Source: Streptomyces sp. TLI_171
GTDB lineage: Bacteria; Actinomycetota; Actinomycetes; Streptomycetales; Streptomycetaceae
Length of the DNA stretch: 64,000 nucleotides
NCBI RefSeq assembly: GCF_003610255.1
Contig: NZ_RAPS01000001.1
Location: 3,472,001-3,536,000 of the forward strand
Reading direction: 5' to 3'
Translations under genes and position numbers: made by a program
In this document: in pieces, positions 22,763 to 31,449 of the stretch
Layout of the letters: each line of letters begins with the position of its first letter
Numbering within the stretch: the first letter of the stretch is position 1
The notes under the pieces: model-generated
Database searches by the model: none
Told to the model about the DNA's origin: nothing
What the model saw: the letters and a program-made list of their open reading frames with translations, nothing else

Positions 22763-24100
22763 TCAGACCCGCGGCTCGATGACGTCCGCGAGGGGTTCGG
22801 ATCGCTCGGTGTCGGCGGCCCGGACGGGTGCGCCGGCGGGGACGGGCTCCTCGGCCGCGAGGCGGCGGGACAGCAGCGGCCCGGCCATCGCGGTGGTGAC
22901 CAGCGCCATGATCACCAGCATGGTGAACATCCGGCCGTCCAGGACGCCCAGGCTGACGGCCGCGTTCAGGATGATCAGCTCGGTCAGGCCGCGGGTGTTC
23001 ATCAGCAGCCCGAGGTCGAAGGACTCCCGCCAGTTGAAGCCGGCCAGCCGGGCCGGCAGCAGCGCGCCCGCCAGCTTGCCGACGCACGCCACCGCGATGA
23101 TCGCGACCAGCGCGACCCAGTCGCCGGAGGTCAGCGCGCCGAGGTCGACGCCGAGACCGGTGATGATGAAGAACACCGGCAGCAGCACCACGCTGACGTT
23201 CTCCAGCGGGCGGCGGGTGTGCTCGATCAGCACCCGGGCGGGCTCCCGGGGCATCACGAAGCCGAACAGGAACGCGCCGAAGATGGCGTGGATGCCGATC
23301 CAGGTGGTCACCCAGGCCGACACCATCGCGCCCGCGCAGAGCACCGCCAGCAGCAGCGACCAGCGCTCCGCCGCGGCGAGCCGCCACATCAGCCAGGCCG
23401 CCGCGGGCCGCACCACCAGCAGCATGGCGGCCAGGTAGACCAGGCTGAGCGCGCCGATCCGCAGCAGGTCGCGGTAGTCGCCGTTCGAGCTGACCAGCGC
23501 CGACACCCAGGCCAGCAGGCACCAGGCGAGCAGGTCGTCGACGGCGGCGGCGCCCAGCGACAGCGAACCGACCCGGGTGCCCATCAGCCGGTTCTCGCTG
23601 ATGATCCGGGCCAGCACCGGGAACGCGGTGATGGACATCGCGGTGCCCAGGAAGGTGGCGAAGGCGGAGAACGGGATGGTCCGGCCCGCGACCGTCATGT
23701 GCTCCGGGTAGAGGAACACCGCCAGGCCGGCGCCGAGGCCGAAGGCCAGCGCGATGGACAGCAGCGACACCCCGAGCGCCAGCCCGGCGTGCGGCTTGAT
23801 CAGGCGCTTCTCGAACTCCCAGCCGACCAGGAACATGAACAGCACCAGGCCGACCTGGGAGACCGCCGACAGCAGCGGCCGGACGTCGGTCGGGAACAGC
23901 TTGTGGGTGAGGTCGCCGGGGAACAGCCCGAGCAGGCTCGGGCCGAGCGCGATGCCGGCCAGGATCTCGCCGACCACCACGGGCTGGCGGACCTTCTGCA
24001 CCAGCCGCCCGAACACGGCGCCGACCAGCAGCACCACGCCGATGTCGGCGAGCATCGTGGCCAGCCGCAGCTCGGCCGGGCCGGCCGCGGAGGCGAGCAT
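22763..24100 (-). CDS. CPA2-type cation/proton antiporter (KefB/NapA-like)
   Basis: A 445-residue membrane protein with about 12 helices. VGAVFGRLVQKVRQPVVVGEILAGIALGP is the conserved start of Na+/H+ exchanger domains. TAMSITAFPVLARIISE and LSLGAAAVDDLLAWCLLAWVS carry the paired-aspartate region (VDD) involved in ion transport. There is no C-terminal TrkA-N domain. Its ATG overlaps the stop of the NTF2-like gene (TGATG). Comparable antiporters occur in angucycline clusters and are thought to aid resistance or ion balance. The role is inferred from position only. Confidence 0.88.
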   Translation of the reverse strand: MLASAAGPAELRLATMLADIGVVLLVGAVFGRLVQKVRQPVVVGEILAGIALGPSLLGLFPGDLTHKLFPTDVRPLLSAVSQVGLVLFMFLVGWEFEKRLIKPHAGLALGVSLLSIALAFGLGAGLAVFLYPEHMTVAGRTIPFSAFATFLGTAMSITAFPVLARIISENRLMGTRVGSLSLGAAAVDDLLAWCLLAWVSALVSSNGDYRDLLRIGALSLVYLAAMLLVVRPAAAWLMWRLAAAERWSLLLAVLCAGAMVSAWVTTWIGIHAIFGAFLFGFVMPREPARVLIEHTRRPLENVSVVLLPVFFIITGLGVDLGALTSGDWVALVAIIAVACVGKLAGALLPARLAGFNWRESFDLGLLMNTRGLTELIILNAAVSLGVLDGRMFTMLVIMALVTTAMAGPLLSRRLAAEEPVPAGAPVRAADTERSEPLADVIEPRV

Positions 24101-24540
24101 CACGACGGGCCCCCGGCGGGTCGGCCGCGGGTCCACAGCACCTTGAACTCCAGGTCGGCCAGCCGCCAGCCGGCGCCGGTGCGAACGGCCACCGCGGTGG
24201 CCAGGGTGCCGGCCTGGAACATCGGGTCGCCCCCGGTGCCGGGGTGGTGGACGTGGCTGGCGATCACGTTGGCGCGCAGCACCGCCCGGCCGTCCCCGGT
24301 CCGCTCCAGCACCGCGGAGGAGCCGAGGTGCTGGTGGGAGGCGAACTTGTCGAGCGAGGCCCGGTGCCAGGCGACCAGCCCGTCCAGGCCGCGGTGGCCG
24401 CTGATCGGGAACGCCACCCGGGCGTCCTCGGTGAACAGCGCGCGCATCCAGTCGTCGTCGATCTTGTCGTCGTCCAGACCGATGAGGTACCGGTCCAGCA
24501 GAGCGCGTATCTCGGATTCTTCTTCCCATGGAGGCTGCAT
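24100..24540 (-). CDS. SnoaL/NTF2-like protein
   Basis: A 146-residue alpha+beta cone protein: EIRALLDRYLIGLDDDKIDDDWMRALFTEDARVAFP, then GLVAWHRASLDKFASHQHLGSSAV and WRLADLEFKVLW. The FASHQHLGSS segment with its paired His resembles SnoaL-like cyclase/hydroxylase relatives (the JadX type in angucycline clusters), several of which act without cofactor. I chose ATG 24540 because the fold begins just after it; longer starts would run into a promoter-like AT-richer stretch. It leads the operon with the antiporter and flavin reductase. The catalytic role is unknown. Confidence 0.75.
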   Translation of the reverse strand: MQPPWEEESEIRALLDRYLIGLDDDKIDDDWMRALFTEDARVAFPISGHRGLDGLVAWHRASLDKFASHQHLGSSAVLERTGDGRAVLRANVIASHVHHPGTGGDPMFQAGTLATAVAVRTGAGWRLADLEFKVLWTRGRPAGGPS

Positions 24541-24590
24541 TCTCCGAGGATGCACCGCGACCGCCCGCGCGAGACAGCCGCTTTTCATAT

Positions 24591-24619
24591 TCCTGACAGA
24601 GCGCGGGCGAATCCGTGAC
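24591..24619 (-). promoter_or_regulatory. Phased heptamer repeats upstream of NTF2-like operon
   Basis: Minus strand GTCACGG-ATTC-GCCCGCG-CTCT-GTCAGGA, 11-bp spacing, 51 bp before ATG 24540. Confidence 0.4.
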
Positions 24620-24692
24620 ACGACCGCCCCGACCTTGGCAAATACACCGCCAGTCCTGAAAAGCCGAGCCTTTCCGACCGGCCCGCGGACTT

Positions 24693-24721
24693 GTCAGACT
24701 TTCATTCGACCGCCGTTCCGT
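24693..24721 (+). promoter_or_regulatory. Phased heptamer repeats upstream of ABM oxygenase
   Basis: Plus strand GTCAGAC-TTTC-ATTCGAC-CGCC-GTTCCGT, 11-bp spacing, 20 bp before ATG 24741. The match of the second and third heptamers is looser than the first. Confidence 0.35.
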
Positions 24722-24740
24722 CGACGAAAGTGATGAGAGA

Positions 24741-25436
24741 ATGCCGAAGATCTCCGCCGATGGCCAGCACCTCACCGTCCTGAACGTATTCGCGACCGAC
24801 GCCCCGGAGAAGCAGGAGAAGCTGCTCGCCGCGATGCGCGAGATCGTGGACGCCGCCGCGTACGAGGGCTGGATCTCCAGCACCGTGCACTCGGGCCAGG
24901 ACAAGTTCGGTACCTGCAACTTCATCCAGTGGCGCAGCACCGAGGACCTGGAGACCCGTTACCAGGGCGAGGAGTTCAAGCACCGCACCCTGCCGCTGTT
25001 CGGTGAGATCACCACCTCGATCCGGCTGCTGCAGAACGAGATCGTCTTCACCCAGCAGAAGGACTCCACCGACGGTCTCACCGAGATCTCCCCGGACCGC
25101 GACGACTACACCGTGGTCGACCTGATCGGCGTCGAGGAGGCCGACCAGGAGGAGCTGCTCGAGCTGCTCGGCGAGGGCCAGGAGTGGCTGTCCTCGGTGC
25201 CCGGCTACCGCACCCACACCGTGCTGCGCGGCCTGCGGGCCCGTGGCCTGGAGGGCAAGTTCGTCGTCCAGTACGCGCAGTGGGACAGCGAGGAGGCGTT
25301 CCGCGCCCACCGCGACCAGGCCGACGCGGCGAAGTCCCCGGAGCGTCAGAAGGTCGACGCCCGGGTCGCCGAGCTGGCCACCTGGACCGACCAGAACACC
25401 TACCGGGTGGTCCACACCCGCGCCGCCGGGGTGTGA
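24741..25436 (+). CDS. Two-domain antibiotic biosynthesis monooxygenase (JadG/GilOII/AlpJ-like)
   Basis: A 231-residue protein of two ABM ferredoxin-like halves. LTVLNVFATDAPEKQEKLLAAMREIV opens the first and YTVVDLIGVEEADQEELLELLG the second, each ending in an FIQW / YAQWDSEEAF strand-turn. Single-domain relatives oxidise anthrones to quinones. The duplicated form, with VHSGQDKFGTCNFIQW and EEFKHRTLPLFGE, resembles to my eye the JadG, GilOII and AlpJ oxygenases that open ring B of dehydrorabelomycin using reduced flavin. If that is right, the product is a rearranged angucycline. The gene stands alone between a phased-repeat promoter and a clear terminator. Confidence 0.82.
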   Translation: MPKISADGQHLTVLNVFATDAPEKQEKLLAAMREIVDAAAYEGWISSTVHSGQDKFGTCNFIQWRSTEDLETRYQGEEFKHRTLPLFGEITTSIRLLQNEIVFTQQKDSTDGLTEISPDRDDYTVVDLIGVEEADQEELLELLGEGQEWLSSVPGYRTHTVLRGLRARGLEGKFVVQYAQWDSEEAFRAHRDQADAAKSPERQKVDARVAELATWTDQNTYRVVHTRAAGV

Positions 25437-25471
25437 CCCGGTCGGCGGGTCGGCCCGCCGTCCCCTGAACC

Positions 25472-25508
25472 GGCCGCTGCCTGGTCCCCCCTCCAGGCAG
25501 CGGCCTTT
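25472..25508 (+). terminator. Terminator of ABM oxygenase gene
   Basis: 13-bp perfect stem GGCCGCTGCCTGG, 8-base loop, complementary arm, then TTT. Confidence 0.85.
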
Positions 25509-25561
25509 CGGCGCATCACCGCCCGGTGCCGCGCCCGAACCCCTACCGAGAAGGACCCACT

Positions 25562-26509
25562 GTGACTGTGCAGATCACCGAGGTGCGCCACACCGCGCAC
25601 GAGATCGAGATCGACGTTCCGGCGGACACCGTCCACCGCCTGCTGGCCGAGGTGTCCGAGTGGCCGCGGATCTTCCCGTCGGTCGTCGCCGTCGAGCACG
25701 AGGACGCGCCCGCGGGCGAACAGCGGCTGCGGATATGGGACGTGGTCGACGGCGCGCCGCGCGAGCGCCCGCTGCGCCGGATCGTCGAGCCGGCCGCGCT
25801 CCGGATCAACTTCCAGGAGCTGGCGGCCGAACCGCCGGCCACCGGGCTCGGCGGCGCCTGGCTGGTCGAGCCGCTCGGCCCGGGACGCAGCCGGGTCCGG
25901 CTGCTGCACGAGTTCCAGGCCGCCACCGAGGCGGACCTGGCGCTGCTGCACGCCCGGGTGGAGGAGTTCGGCCGTTCCGAGTTGGCGGGTCTGAAGCGGA
26001 ACGTGGAGTTCGCGCACGCCGCCGAGGCCGCCACCTTCTCCTTCGAGGACACCGTCGAGATCGCCGCCAAGCCCGACGAGGTCTACGACTTCATCGACCG
26101 CGCCGACCTCTGGGCCGAACGCCTCCCGCACGTCGCCGCCGTCCGCCTCACCGAGGACACCCCCCACCTCCAGACCCTGGAGATGGACACCCGCGCCAAG
26201 GACGGCAGCACCCACACCACCAAATCCCACCGCGTCACCACACCCGGCCAACGCATCGCCTACAAGCAGGTCACCCTCCCCGCCCTCCTCGCCCTCCACA
26301 CCGGCCGCTGGACCTTCACCCCCACCCCCGACGGCACCACCACCGCCACCTCCCAACACACCGTCACCATCAACACCGACCGCATCACCGACATCCTCGG
26401 ACCCCACGCCACCCTCCACGACGCCCGCACCTACGTCCACGACGCCCTCTCCACCAACAGCCGCGCCACCCTCCACCACGCCAAGGCCCACACGGAGGGC
26501 GGACGTTGA
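25562..26509 (+). CDS. Didomain aromatase/cyclase (SRPBCC), copy 1
   Basis: A 315-residue protein of two START/Bet v 1-like domains. The first is EIEIDVPADTVHRLLAEVSEWPRIFPSV; the second begins FSFEDTVEIAAKPDEVYDFIDRADLWAERLPHV. Didomain aromatases shape the first ring of KR-containing type II polyketides (ActVII and JadD class). GTG 25562 follows an AAGGAC site. Its C-terminal half is encoded by a 517-bp stretch that recurs in the aromatase gene at 34436; the N-terminal half is clearly different. The stop overlaps the PPTase start (TTGA). A second aromatase could act on a different intermediate or be a partly homogenised duplicate. Confidence 0.9.
   Translation: MTVQITEVRHTAHEIEIDVPADTVHRLLAEVSEWPRIFPSVVAVEHEDAPAGEQRLRIWDVVDGAPRERPLRRIVEPAALRINFQELAAEPPATGLGGAWLVEPLGPGRSRVRLLHEFQAATEADLALLHARVEEFGRSELAGLKRNVEFAHAAEAATFSFEDTVEIAAKPDEVYDFIDRADLWAERLPHVAAVRLTEDTPHLQTLEMDTRAKDGSTHTTKSHRVTTPGQRIAYKQVTLPALLALHTGRWTFTPTPDGTTTATSQHTVTINTDRITDILGPHATLHDARTYVHDALSTNSRATLHHAKAHTEGGR
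25971..26487 (+). repeat. 517-bp inverted repeat, copy 1
   Basis: Reading both strands, this segment matches the reverse complement of 34464-34980 over all 517 positions that I compared. It breaks off abruptly at each end (g/a on the left, c/g on the right). It encodes the second SRPBCC domain and is unusually rich in NNC codons (long runs of ACC, CAC and CTC), unlike the N-terminal part of either gene. Confidence 0.92.
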
Positions 26510-27312
26510 CAACCACTCATCCCCCGAACGGGGCGCGGACCCCGCTGGACATCTGGCTGCTGCCGCCGCCGGACTCCCCCAGGGACATCCCCGCCACCGA
26601 GCTCAACGCGTACGAGCGGCACCGCGCCGAGTCCTACCGGCGCACCGACGACCGGCAGATGTACCTGGCCGCGCACGTCGGCCTGCGCCGGGTGCTCGCC
26701 GTCTACACCGGCATCGACCCCGAGCACCTGCGGCTGGGCGGTGAGCGGTACGACGGCAACGGCGCCCGGCAGGGGCGTCCGCGGGTGCTCGGCGTGCCGG
26801 GCGCGCCGCAGTTCTCGCTGTCGCACAGCCACGGGCTGGCGCTGGTCGTGGTCTCCGAGGACCGGGTCGGCGCGGACGTGCAGCGGCTGCCGTCGCCGCA
26901 GACCGTGGCGGCCGTGCTGCCCTCGCTGCACCCGGCGGAGCAGATCGAGCTGGAGTCGCTGCCGCCCGCCGAGCAGCCGGCCGCGTTCGGCCGGCTCTGG
27001 GTGCGCAAGGAGGCCTACCTGAAAGGGCTGGGCACCGGGCTGGCCCGCGGCGCGGACGCCGACTACCTCGGCGAGGCGGGCCTCGCGGCGCGCCCCGCCG
27101 GCTGGGTGGTCGGCAACCTGCCGCTGTGCCTGTCGCACGTCGCCGCGGTCGCCCTGCGCGGCGACGGCGACCGGGCGATCGTGATGCGGTCGGTGCCGCC
27201 GGAGTACCTGTACGCGGCGCACGGCGCGGTCCGGCTGATCGCCGGCATGCCGCCGGGGCTGCGCACCGTGCTGCGTGCGGCGCCCAGCCAGGACCGGGCC
27301 GTCGCGCCCTGA
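26506..27312 (+). CDS. Sfp-type 4'-phosphopantetheinyl transferase
   Basis: A 268-residue PPTase with the three Sfp motifs: FSLSHSHGLALVVV (about 105-118), VGADVQ (about 122-127) and RLWVRKEAYLKGLG (about 163-176). The Asp and Glu bind Mg-CoA. It transfers phosphopantetheine to Ser45 of the ACP at 36357. The start is a TTG at 26506 that overlaps the aromatase stop by four bases, with GGAGGG upstream; no ATG or GTG is available before the conserved region without losing it. JadM occupies the same place in the jadomycin cluster. The C-terminal tail after residue 225 is not part of the core motifs. Confidence 0.9.
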   Translation: MTTTHPPNGARTPLDIWLLPPPDSPRDIPATELNAYERHRAESYRRTDDRQMYLAAHVGLRRVLAVYTGIDPEHLRLGGERYDGNGARQGRPRVLGVPGAPQFSLSHSHGLALVVVSEDRVGADVQRLPSPQTVAAVLPSLHPAEQIELESLPPAEQPAAFGRLWVRKEAYLKGLGTGLARGADADYLGEAGLAARPAGWVVGNLPLCLSHVAAVALRGDGDRAIVMRSVPPEYLYAAHGAVRLIAGMPPGLRTVLRAAPSQDRAVAP

Positions 27313-27327
27313 CCGGAAACGCCCGAA

Positions 27328-27359
27328 GGGGCGCGGAGTTCGGGTGAACTCCGCGCCCC
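27328..27359. terminator. Bidirectional terminator
   Basis: 14-bp perfect stem (GGGGCGCGGAGTTC), loop GGGT, between the convergent PPTase and carboxylase epsilon genes. Confidence 0.85.
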
Positions 27360-27388
27360 CTCGACGTGGCCGGCCTGCCGACGTGACG

Positions 27389-27646
27389 TCAGGCCACCGC
27401 CTGCCAGCTGCGCGGCCCCTCGAAGCCGGGGATCCGCTCGGGCCGCCACCACAGCGGCTCGGGCACGCACCCGGCCTCCTCGGCGACCCGGCGGGCCTCC
27501 CGGTCCACCGCGCAGCGGGCCAGCAGCACGGCGGTCAGCACCGCCAGCTCCTCCTCGCTCGGCCGGCCGTGCTCGACCCGCAGCAGCGACTCGACGTGCA
27601 GCACCTCGTCCGGGACGCCCCCGCTGGGGCCCAGCAGCGCGCTCAC
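27389..27646 (-). CDS. Acyl-CoA carboxylase epsilon subunit
   Basis: An 85-residue protein ending a carboxylase operon. It shows the pattern of actinobacterial epsilon subunits (AccE/PccE): a short N-terminal segment, a helix with EELAVLTAVLLARCA, then ARRVAEEAGCVPEPLWWRPERIPGFEGPRSW. The Trp/Pro-rich tail is characteristic. Epsilon bridges the alpha and beta subunits and raises activity. GTG 27646 overlaps the beta-subunit stop by GTGA, so translation is coupled. Confidence 0.88.
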   Translation of the reverse strand: MSALLGPSGGVPDEVLHVESLLRVEHGRPSEEELAVLTAVLLARCAVDREARRVAEEAGCVPEPLWWRPERIPGFEGPRSWQAVA

Positions 27647-29208
27647 TGCGGCGGGTTGCCGTGCTTGCGGCGCGGCAGCTCGGCGTGCTTGGTGGTCAGC
27701 ATGGCCAGCGACCTGGCCAGCATCAGCCGGGTCTCGCGCGGGTCGATGACCTCGTCGATCAGGCCCCGCTCGGCCGCGTAGTAGGGGTGGACCAGTTCGC
27801 GCTTGTACTGGTCGATCTTCTCCCGGCGCATCTCGTCCGGGTCGGCCGCCGCCGCGATCTCGCGGCGGAACACCACGTTGGCCGCGCCGTCCGCGCCCAT
27901 CACGGCGATCTCGTTGCCGGGCCAGGCCAGTGCCACGTCGGCGCCGATCGAGCGGGAGTCCATCACGATGTACGCGCCGCCGTAGGCCTTGCGCAGCACC
28001 ACCGACACCCGGGGCACGGTGGCGTTGCAGTACGCGTACAGCAGCTTGGCGCCGCGCCGGATGATGCCGTCGTGCTCCTGGTCGACGCCGGGCAGGAAGC
28101 CGGGGACGTCCACCAGGGTGACCAGCGGGATGTTGAAGGCGTCGCAGAACTGGACGAACCGCGCGCCCTTCTCGCTGGCCTTGATGTCCAGCACGCCGGC
28201 CATCGCGATCGGCTGGTTGGCGACGATGCCGACGGTCCGGCCGTCGATCCGGGCCAGCGCGCAGACGATGTTCTGCGCCCAGAAGGCGTGCACCTCCAGG
28301 TACTCGCCGTCGTCGACGAGCTCCTCGATCACGGTGCGGATGTCGTAGGAGCGGTTGCCGTCCGCCGGGACCAGGTCGAGCAGCGCGTCCGCCGGCCGGT
28401 CGGCCGGGTCGACGGCCGCGACGACGGGCGGCAGCTCGCGGTTGTTGGCGGGCAGCAGCGACAGCAGGTAGCGGACCTCGGCGAGGCAGCTCTCCTCGTC
28501 GTCGTGGACGAAGTGCGCGACACCGGAGGTGCCGCCGTGCACGTCGGCGCCGCCGAGGCCGTTCTGGCTGATCTCCTCGCCGGTGACCGCCCGCACCACG
28601 TCGGGGCCGGTGATGAACATCTGCGAGATGTCGCGGACCGCGAACACGAAGTCGGTCAGCGCCGGCGAGTACGCCGCGCCGCCCGCGCACGGGCCGAGCA
28701 TCACGCTGATCTGCGGAATCACCCCCGAAGCCTTGGTGTTGCGCTGGAAGATGCCGCCGTAGCCGGCCAGCGCGCTGACGCCCTCCTGGATCCGGGCGCC
28801 GGCGCCGTCGTTCAGCGACACCAGGGGCGCGCCGGCCGAGATGGCCATGTCCATCAGCTTGTGGATCTTCTGCGCGTGGGCCTCGCCCAGCGCACCGCCG
28901 AACACCCGGAAGTCGTGCGCGTACACGAAGACCGTGCGTCCGTCGACGGTGCCCCAGCCGGTGACCACACCGTCGCCGTAGGGTTTGCGGCGTTCCAGGC
29001 CGAAACCGGTGGCGCGGTGGCGGCGGAGCGACTCCACCTCGGTGAAACTGCCCTTGTCCAGCAGCAGGTCGATCCGCTCACGGGCGGTCAACTTGCCCTT
29101 CTTGTGCTGGCGTTCGGTCGCCTGCGGGTCCTCCCCCTCACGGGCGGCGATCCTTCGTCTGGTCAGCTCCTCCAGCGGACCGGGCGACTCGGTGAGTACG
29201 GCTTCCAT
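27643..29208 (-). CDS. Acyl-CoA carboxylase beta (carboxyltransferase) subunit
   Basis: A 521-residue carboxyltransferase with two crotonase-like halves. GYGGIFQRNTKASGVIPQISVMLGPCAGGAAYSPALTDF supplies the acyl-CoA oxyanion glycines and VSVVLRKAYGGAYIVMDS the biotin-side oxyanion hole. ERIDLLLDKGSFTEVES is the usual N-terminus. It converts acetyl-CoA (or propionyl-CoA) to malonyl- (methylmalonyl-) CoA with the biotinylated alpha subunit, here probably the protein at 39620. JadN of jadomycin is analogous. ATG 29208 overlaps the preceding stop (TGATG), and the epsilon gene follows with GTGA overlap. Confidence 0.94.
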   Translation of the reverse strand: MEAVLTESPGPLEELTRRRIAAREGEDPQATERQHKKGKLTARERIDLLLDKGSFTEVESLRRHRATGFGLERRKPYGDGVVTGWGTVDGRTVFVYAHDFRVFGGALGEAHAQKIHKLMDMAISAGAPLVSLNDGAGARIQEGVSALAGYGGIFQRNTKASGVIPQISVMLGPCAGGAAYSPALTDFVFAVRDISQMFITGPDVVRAVTGEEISQNGLGGADVHGGTSGVAHFVHDDEESCLAEVRYLLSLLPANNRELPPVVAAVDPADRPADALLDLVPADGNRSYDIRTVIEELVDDGEYLEVHAFWAQNIVCALARIDGRTVGIVANQPIAMAGVLDIKASEKGARFVQFCDAFNIPLVTLVDVPGFLPGVDQEHDGIIRRGAKLLYAYCNATVPRVSVVLRKAYGGAYIVMDSRSIGADVALAWPGNEIAVMGADGAANVVFRREIAAAADPDEMRREKIDQYKRELVHPYYAAERGLIDEVIDPRETRLMLARSLAMLTTKHAELPRRKHGNPPQ

Positions 29209-30524
29209 CAGCTTTTCTCCATTTCCGAGACGAGTTTCGATTCAACGTCCGACGTTCCGTCAGAAAGCCTGAGCGCCGGTGGGACAGGGCTCGTGCGGCC
29301 CCGCCCCAACGACAGCAGGGGGAGGGCGGCCAGGGCGACGGCCAGGCCCCCCAGGCAGAGACCGACCCGCACACCCAGCCGCTCGGCGACCAGGCCGAAC
29401 AACAGCGCGCCGAGCGGGGTCGACCCCTGCAAAATCAGCGTGTAGAGCGCCATCACGCGGCCGCGCAGGGCCGCTGCGCTGCCGAGCTGCACGCGGTGGT
29501 TGGCGGCCTGCGCGAAGTACACGGCCGCGAACCCGGTCAGGACCAGGGCGCCGGCCGCCGCGGCGGCGCTCGGCGCCAGGCCGGTGGCGGCCTCCAGCAG
29601 GCCCAGTGCCAGCGCCGAGCCGGCCACCGCGCGCGCCGCCGGACGGCCGGTGCGCATCGTGGTGGCCAGCGCGGCCGCCAGCGACCCGGCGGCGAACGCC
29701 GTTGACAGCAGCCCGAACGCCGCCGGGTCGTCGTGGAACCAGCCCTTGGCGAGCAGGGGCAGGCTGAGCTGGAAGGTGAACGCGAACACGCCGGCCGCGG
29801 CCAGCAGCAGCAGGGTGGCCAGCAGGTCGGGGCGGCCGCGGACGTACCGCAGCCCGTCCGAGACCCGGCTCTCCCGGCCCGGGCCCGGCCCGCGGAGCAG
29901 TTCGGCTGGCCGGATCAGCAGCAGCCCGGTGACGGTGCCCGCGTAGCTGACCGCGTTCAGCAGCATCACGCCGCCGGGCCCGGCCGCGCCGATCAGCACC
30001 CCGGCCAGCGCCGGGCCGGCCACCCGGGCCACGTTGAAGTAGGCGGCGCTCAGCGCGGACGCGTTCGGCAGCAGGTCGCCGCCGACCAGCTCGCTGACGA
30101 AGGACATCCGGGTCGGCACCTCGACCGCGTTGACCACGCCGAGGCCCAGCGCGCAGGCGTACACCGCGCCGAGCCCGGCGCTGCCGGTGAGCACCGGCAC
30201 CGCCAGGGCCAGCGAGAGCGCGGCGGAGGCCAGGTTGGCGGCCACCAGCAGCCGCCGCTTGTCGTACCGGTCGGCGAGCCGGCCGCCGTACAGGGTCAGC
30301 AGCGCCATCGGCGCGAACTGCAGGGCGGTGACCGTGCCCAGGGCGGTGGCGGAGTCCCCGGTGAGGGAGAGCACCAGCCAGTCCTGGGCGGTGGCCATCA
30401 TCCAGGTGCCGGCCACCGACACCACCTGGCCGATCGCGAACAGCCGGAAGTTGCGCACCCCCAGCGAGCGGAACGGCACGGTGGCGGCCCTGCTGACGGA
30501 CCGTAGGACGGTGGACCGGGGCAT
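29208..30524 (-). CDS. MFS exporter, EntS-like 12-helix type
   Basis: A 438-residue transporter: SLGVRNFRLFAIGQVVSVAGTWMMATAQDWLVL (helix 1), YGGRLADRYDKRRLLVAANL (motif A) and FNVARVAGPALAGVLIGAAG (motif C-like). The sequence fits the MFS_3 group, which includes the enterobactin exporter EntS and macrolide pumps. It sits inside the biosynthetic operon between an alpha/beta hydrolase (3-bp gap) and the carboxylase beta gene (TGATG overlap), so product export is likely. It is the second pump in the cluster. Confidence 0.9.
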   Translation of the reverse strand: MPRSTVLRSVSRAATVPFRSLGVRNFRLFAIGQVVSVAGTWMMATAQDWLVLSLTGDSATALGTVTALQFAPMALLTLYGGRLADRYDKRRLLVAANLASAALSLALAVPVLTGSAGLGAVYACALGLGVVNAVEVPTRMSFVSELVGGDLLPNASALSAAYFNVARVAGPALAGVLIGAAGPGGVMLLNAVSYAGTVTGLLLIRPAELLRGPGPGRESRVSDGLRYVRGRPDLLATLLLLAAAGVFAFTFQLSLPLLAKGWFHDDPAAFGLLSTAFAAGSLAAALATTMRTGRPAARAVAGSALALGLLEAATGLAPSAAAAAGALVLTGFAAVYFAQAANHRVQLGSAAALRGRVMALYTLILQGSTPLGALLFGLVAERLGVRVGLCLGGLAVALAALPLLSLGRGRTSPVPPALRLSDGTSDVESKLVSEMEKS

Positions 30525-30527
30525 CGT

Positions 30528-31424
30528 TCAGCCGCCCGCCGCCGCGCTCGCCGCGCGTCCGGCCAGGCACTCCTCGAAGAAGGACAGCGCCTGCAGGTGG
30601 TAGGCCCGGGCGGTCCAGCCCAGGCTGATGTTGTGGCCCGCGGCCCGCTGCCGGTGCACCGACACCGCCGGGGCGGCCGCGAACTGGGCCGCCAGCTCGG
30701 CGAGTTCGCCGTCGTCGTGGCGCCACCAGAGCTCCACCTCGGCGAACGTCAGCCGCACCGGCACCCGCACCCGGGCGGCCAGCTCGGCGAACCGGGCCGG
30801 CCACTGGGCGGCCTCCGCGCGCTCGCGCGGCGGCATCGGGCGGACCATCGCGTCGGCGTCCCGGAAGGTGTTCGGCGGGTAGTAGCGCAGCGCGCCCCAG
30901 TTGCGCCGCCAGTGCGCCTTCTGCGGGGCGGTGTTCAGCAGGTCGGGGTCGACCGCGTAGTCCCGGCCCAGCCCGGACACGTCCAGGCCGAGCAGCGGCG
31001 GCTCGCCGTCGACGGCCGGTCCGGCGGCGTGGGTGAGCGCCAGCTTGCCGCCGAAGGAGTGCGCCAGCAGGAACACGCCCTCGCCGACGGCGTGTTCGCG
31101 GGCGAACGCGGCCACCGCGGCGTGCAGCGCCGCGCCCTGCTCGGCCAGCGTGCGGCCGCCGGGGGCGGCGGCCGCGGAGTCCCCGTAGCCGGGCCGGTCC
31201 ACCGCCAGCACCGTGTACCCGAGGTCGGCGCCCAGGGTGAGCAGCGACAGGTCGGGGTGCGCCTGGCCGTGGAAGTAGCCGGCGCTGGTGCCGCCGCCGT
31301 GCACGGCGAGCACGGTGGCCCGGGGCGGGCCGGCCGGCTCGGCGAGCAGCGCCGACAGCGTCAGGTCGCCGCCGGACAGCGAGATCCGCCGGACGGCGCC
31401 GCGCGGCGGAGCGACGGTGCTCAT
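30528..31424 (-). CDS. Alpha/beta hydrolase
   Basis: A 298-residue hydrolase: VLAVHGGGTSAGYF (oxyanion hole), VDRPGYGDS, nucleophile elbow LLAHSFGGKLAL and catalytic His in RAAGHNISLGW. The acid residue is probably in FAEVELWW. Intact catalytic residues suggest activity on an ester, thioester or lactone. In the operon it follows hydroxylase B after 25 bp. Release of the polyketide from ACP, or hydrolysis of a lactone formed by ring opening, are both possible roles; neither can be chosen from sequence. Confidence 0.85.
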   Translation of the reverse strand: MSTVAPPRGAVRRISLSGGDLTLSALLAEPAGPPRATVLAVHGGGTSAGYFHGQAHPDLSLLTLGADLGYTVLAVDRPGYGDSAAAAPGGRTLAEQGAALHAAVAAFAREHAVGEGVFLLAHSFGGKLALTHAAGPAVDGEPPLLGLDVSGLGRDYAVDPDLLNTAPQKAHWRRNWGALRYYPPNTFRDADAMVRPMPPRERAEAAQWPARFAELAARVRVPVRLTFAEVELWWRHDDGELAELAAQFAAAPAVSVHRQRAAGHNISLGWTARAYHLQALSFFEECLAGRAASAAAGG

Positions 31425-31449
31425 GGCCGCCTCCCGGCGGTTCGCGCGC

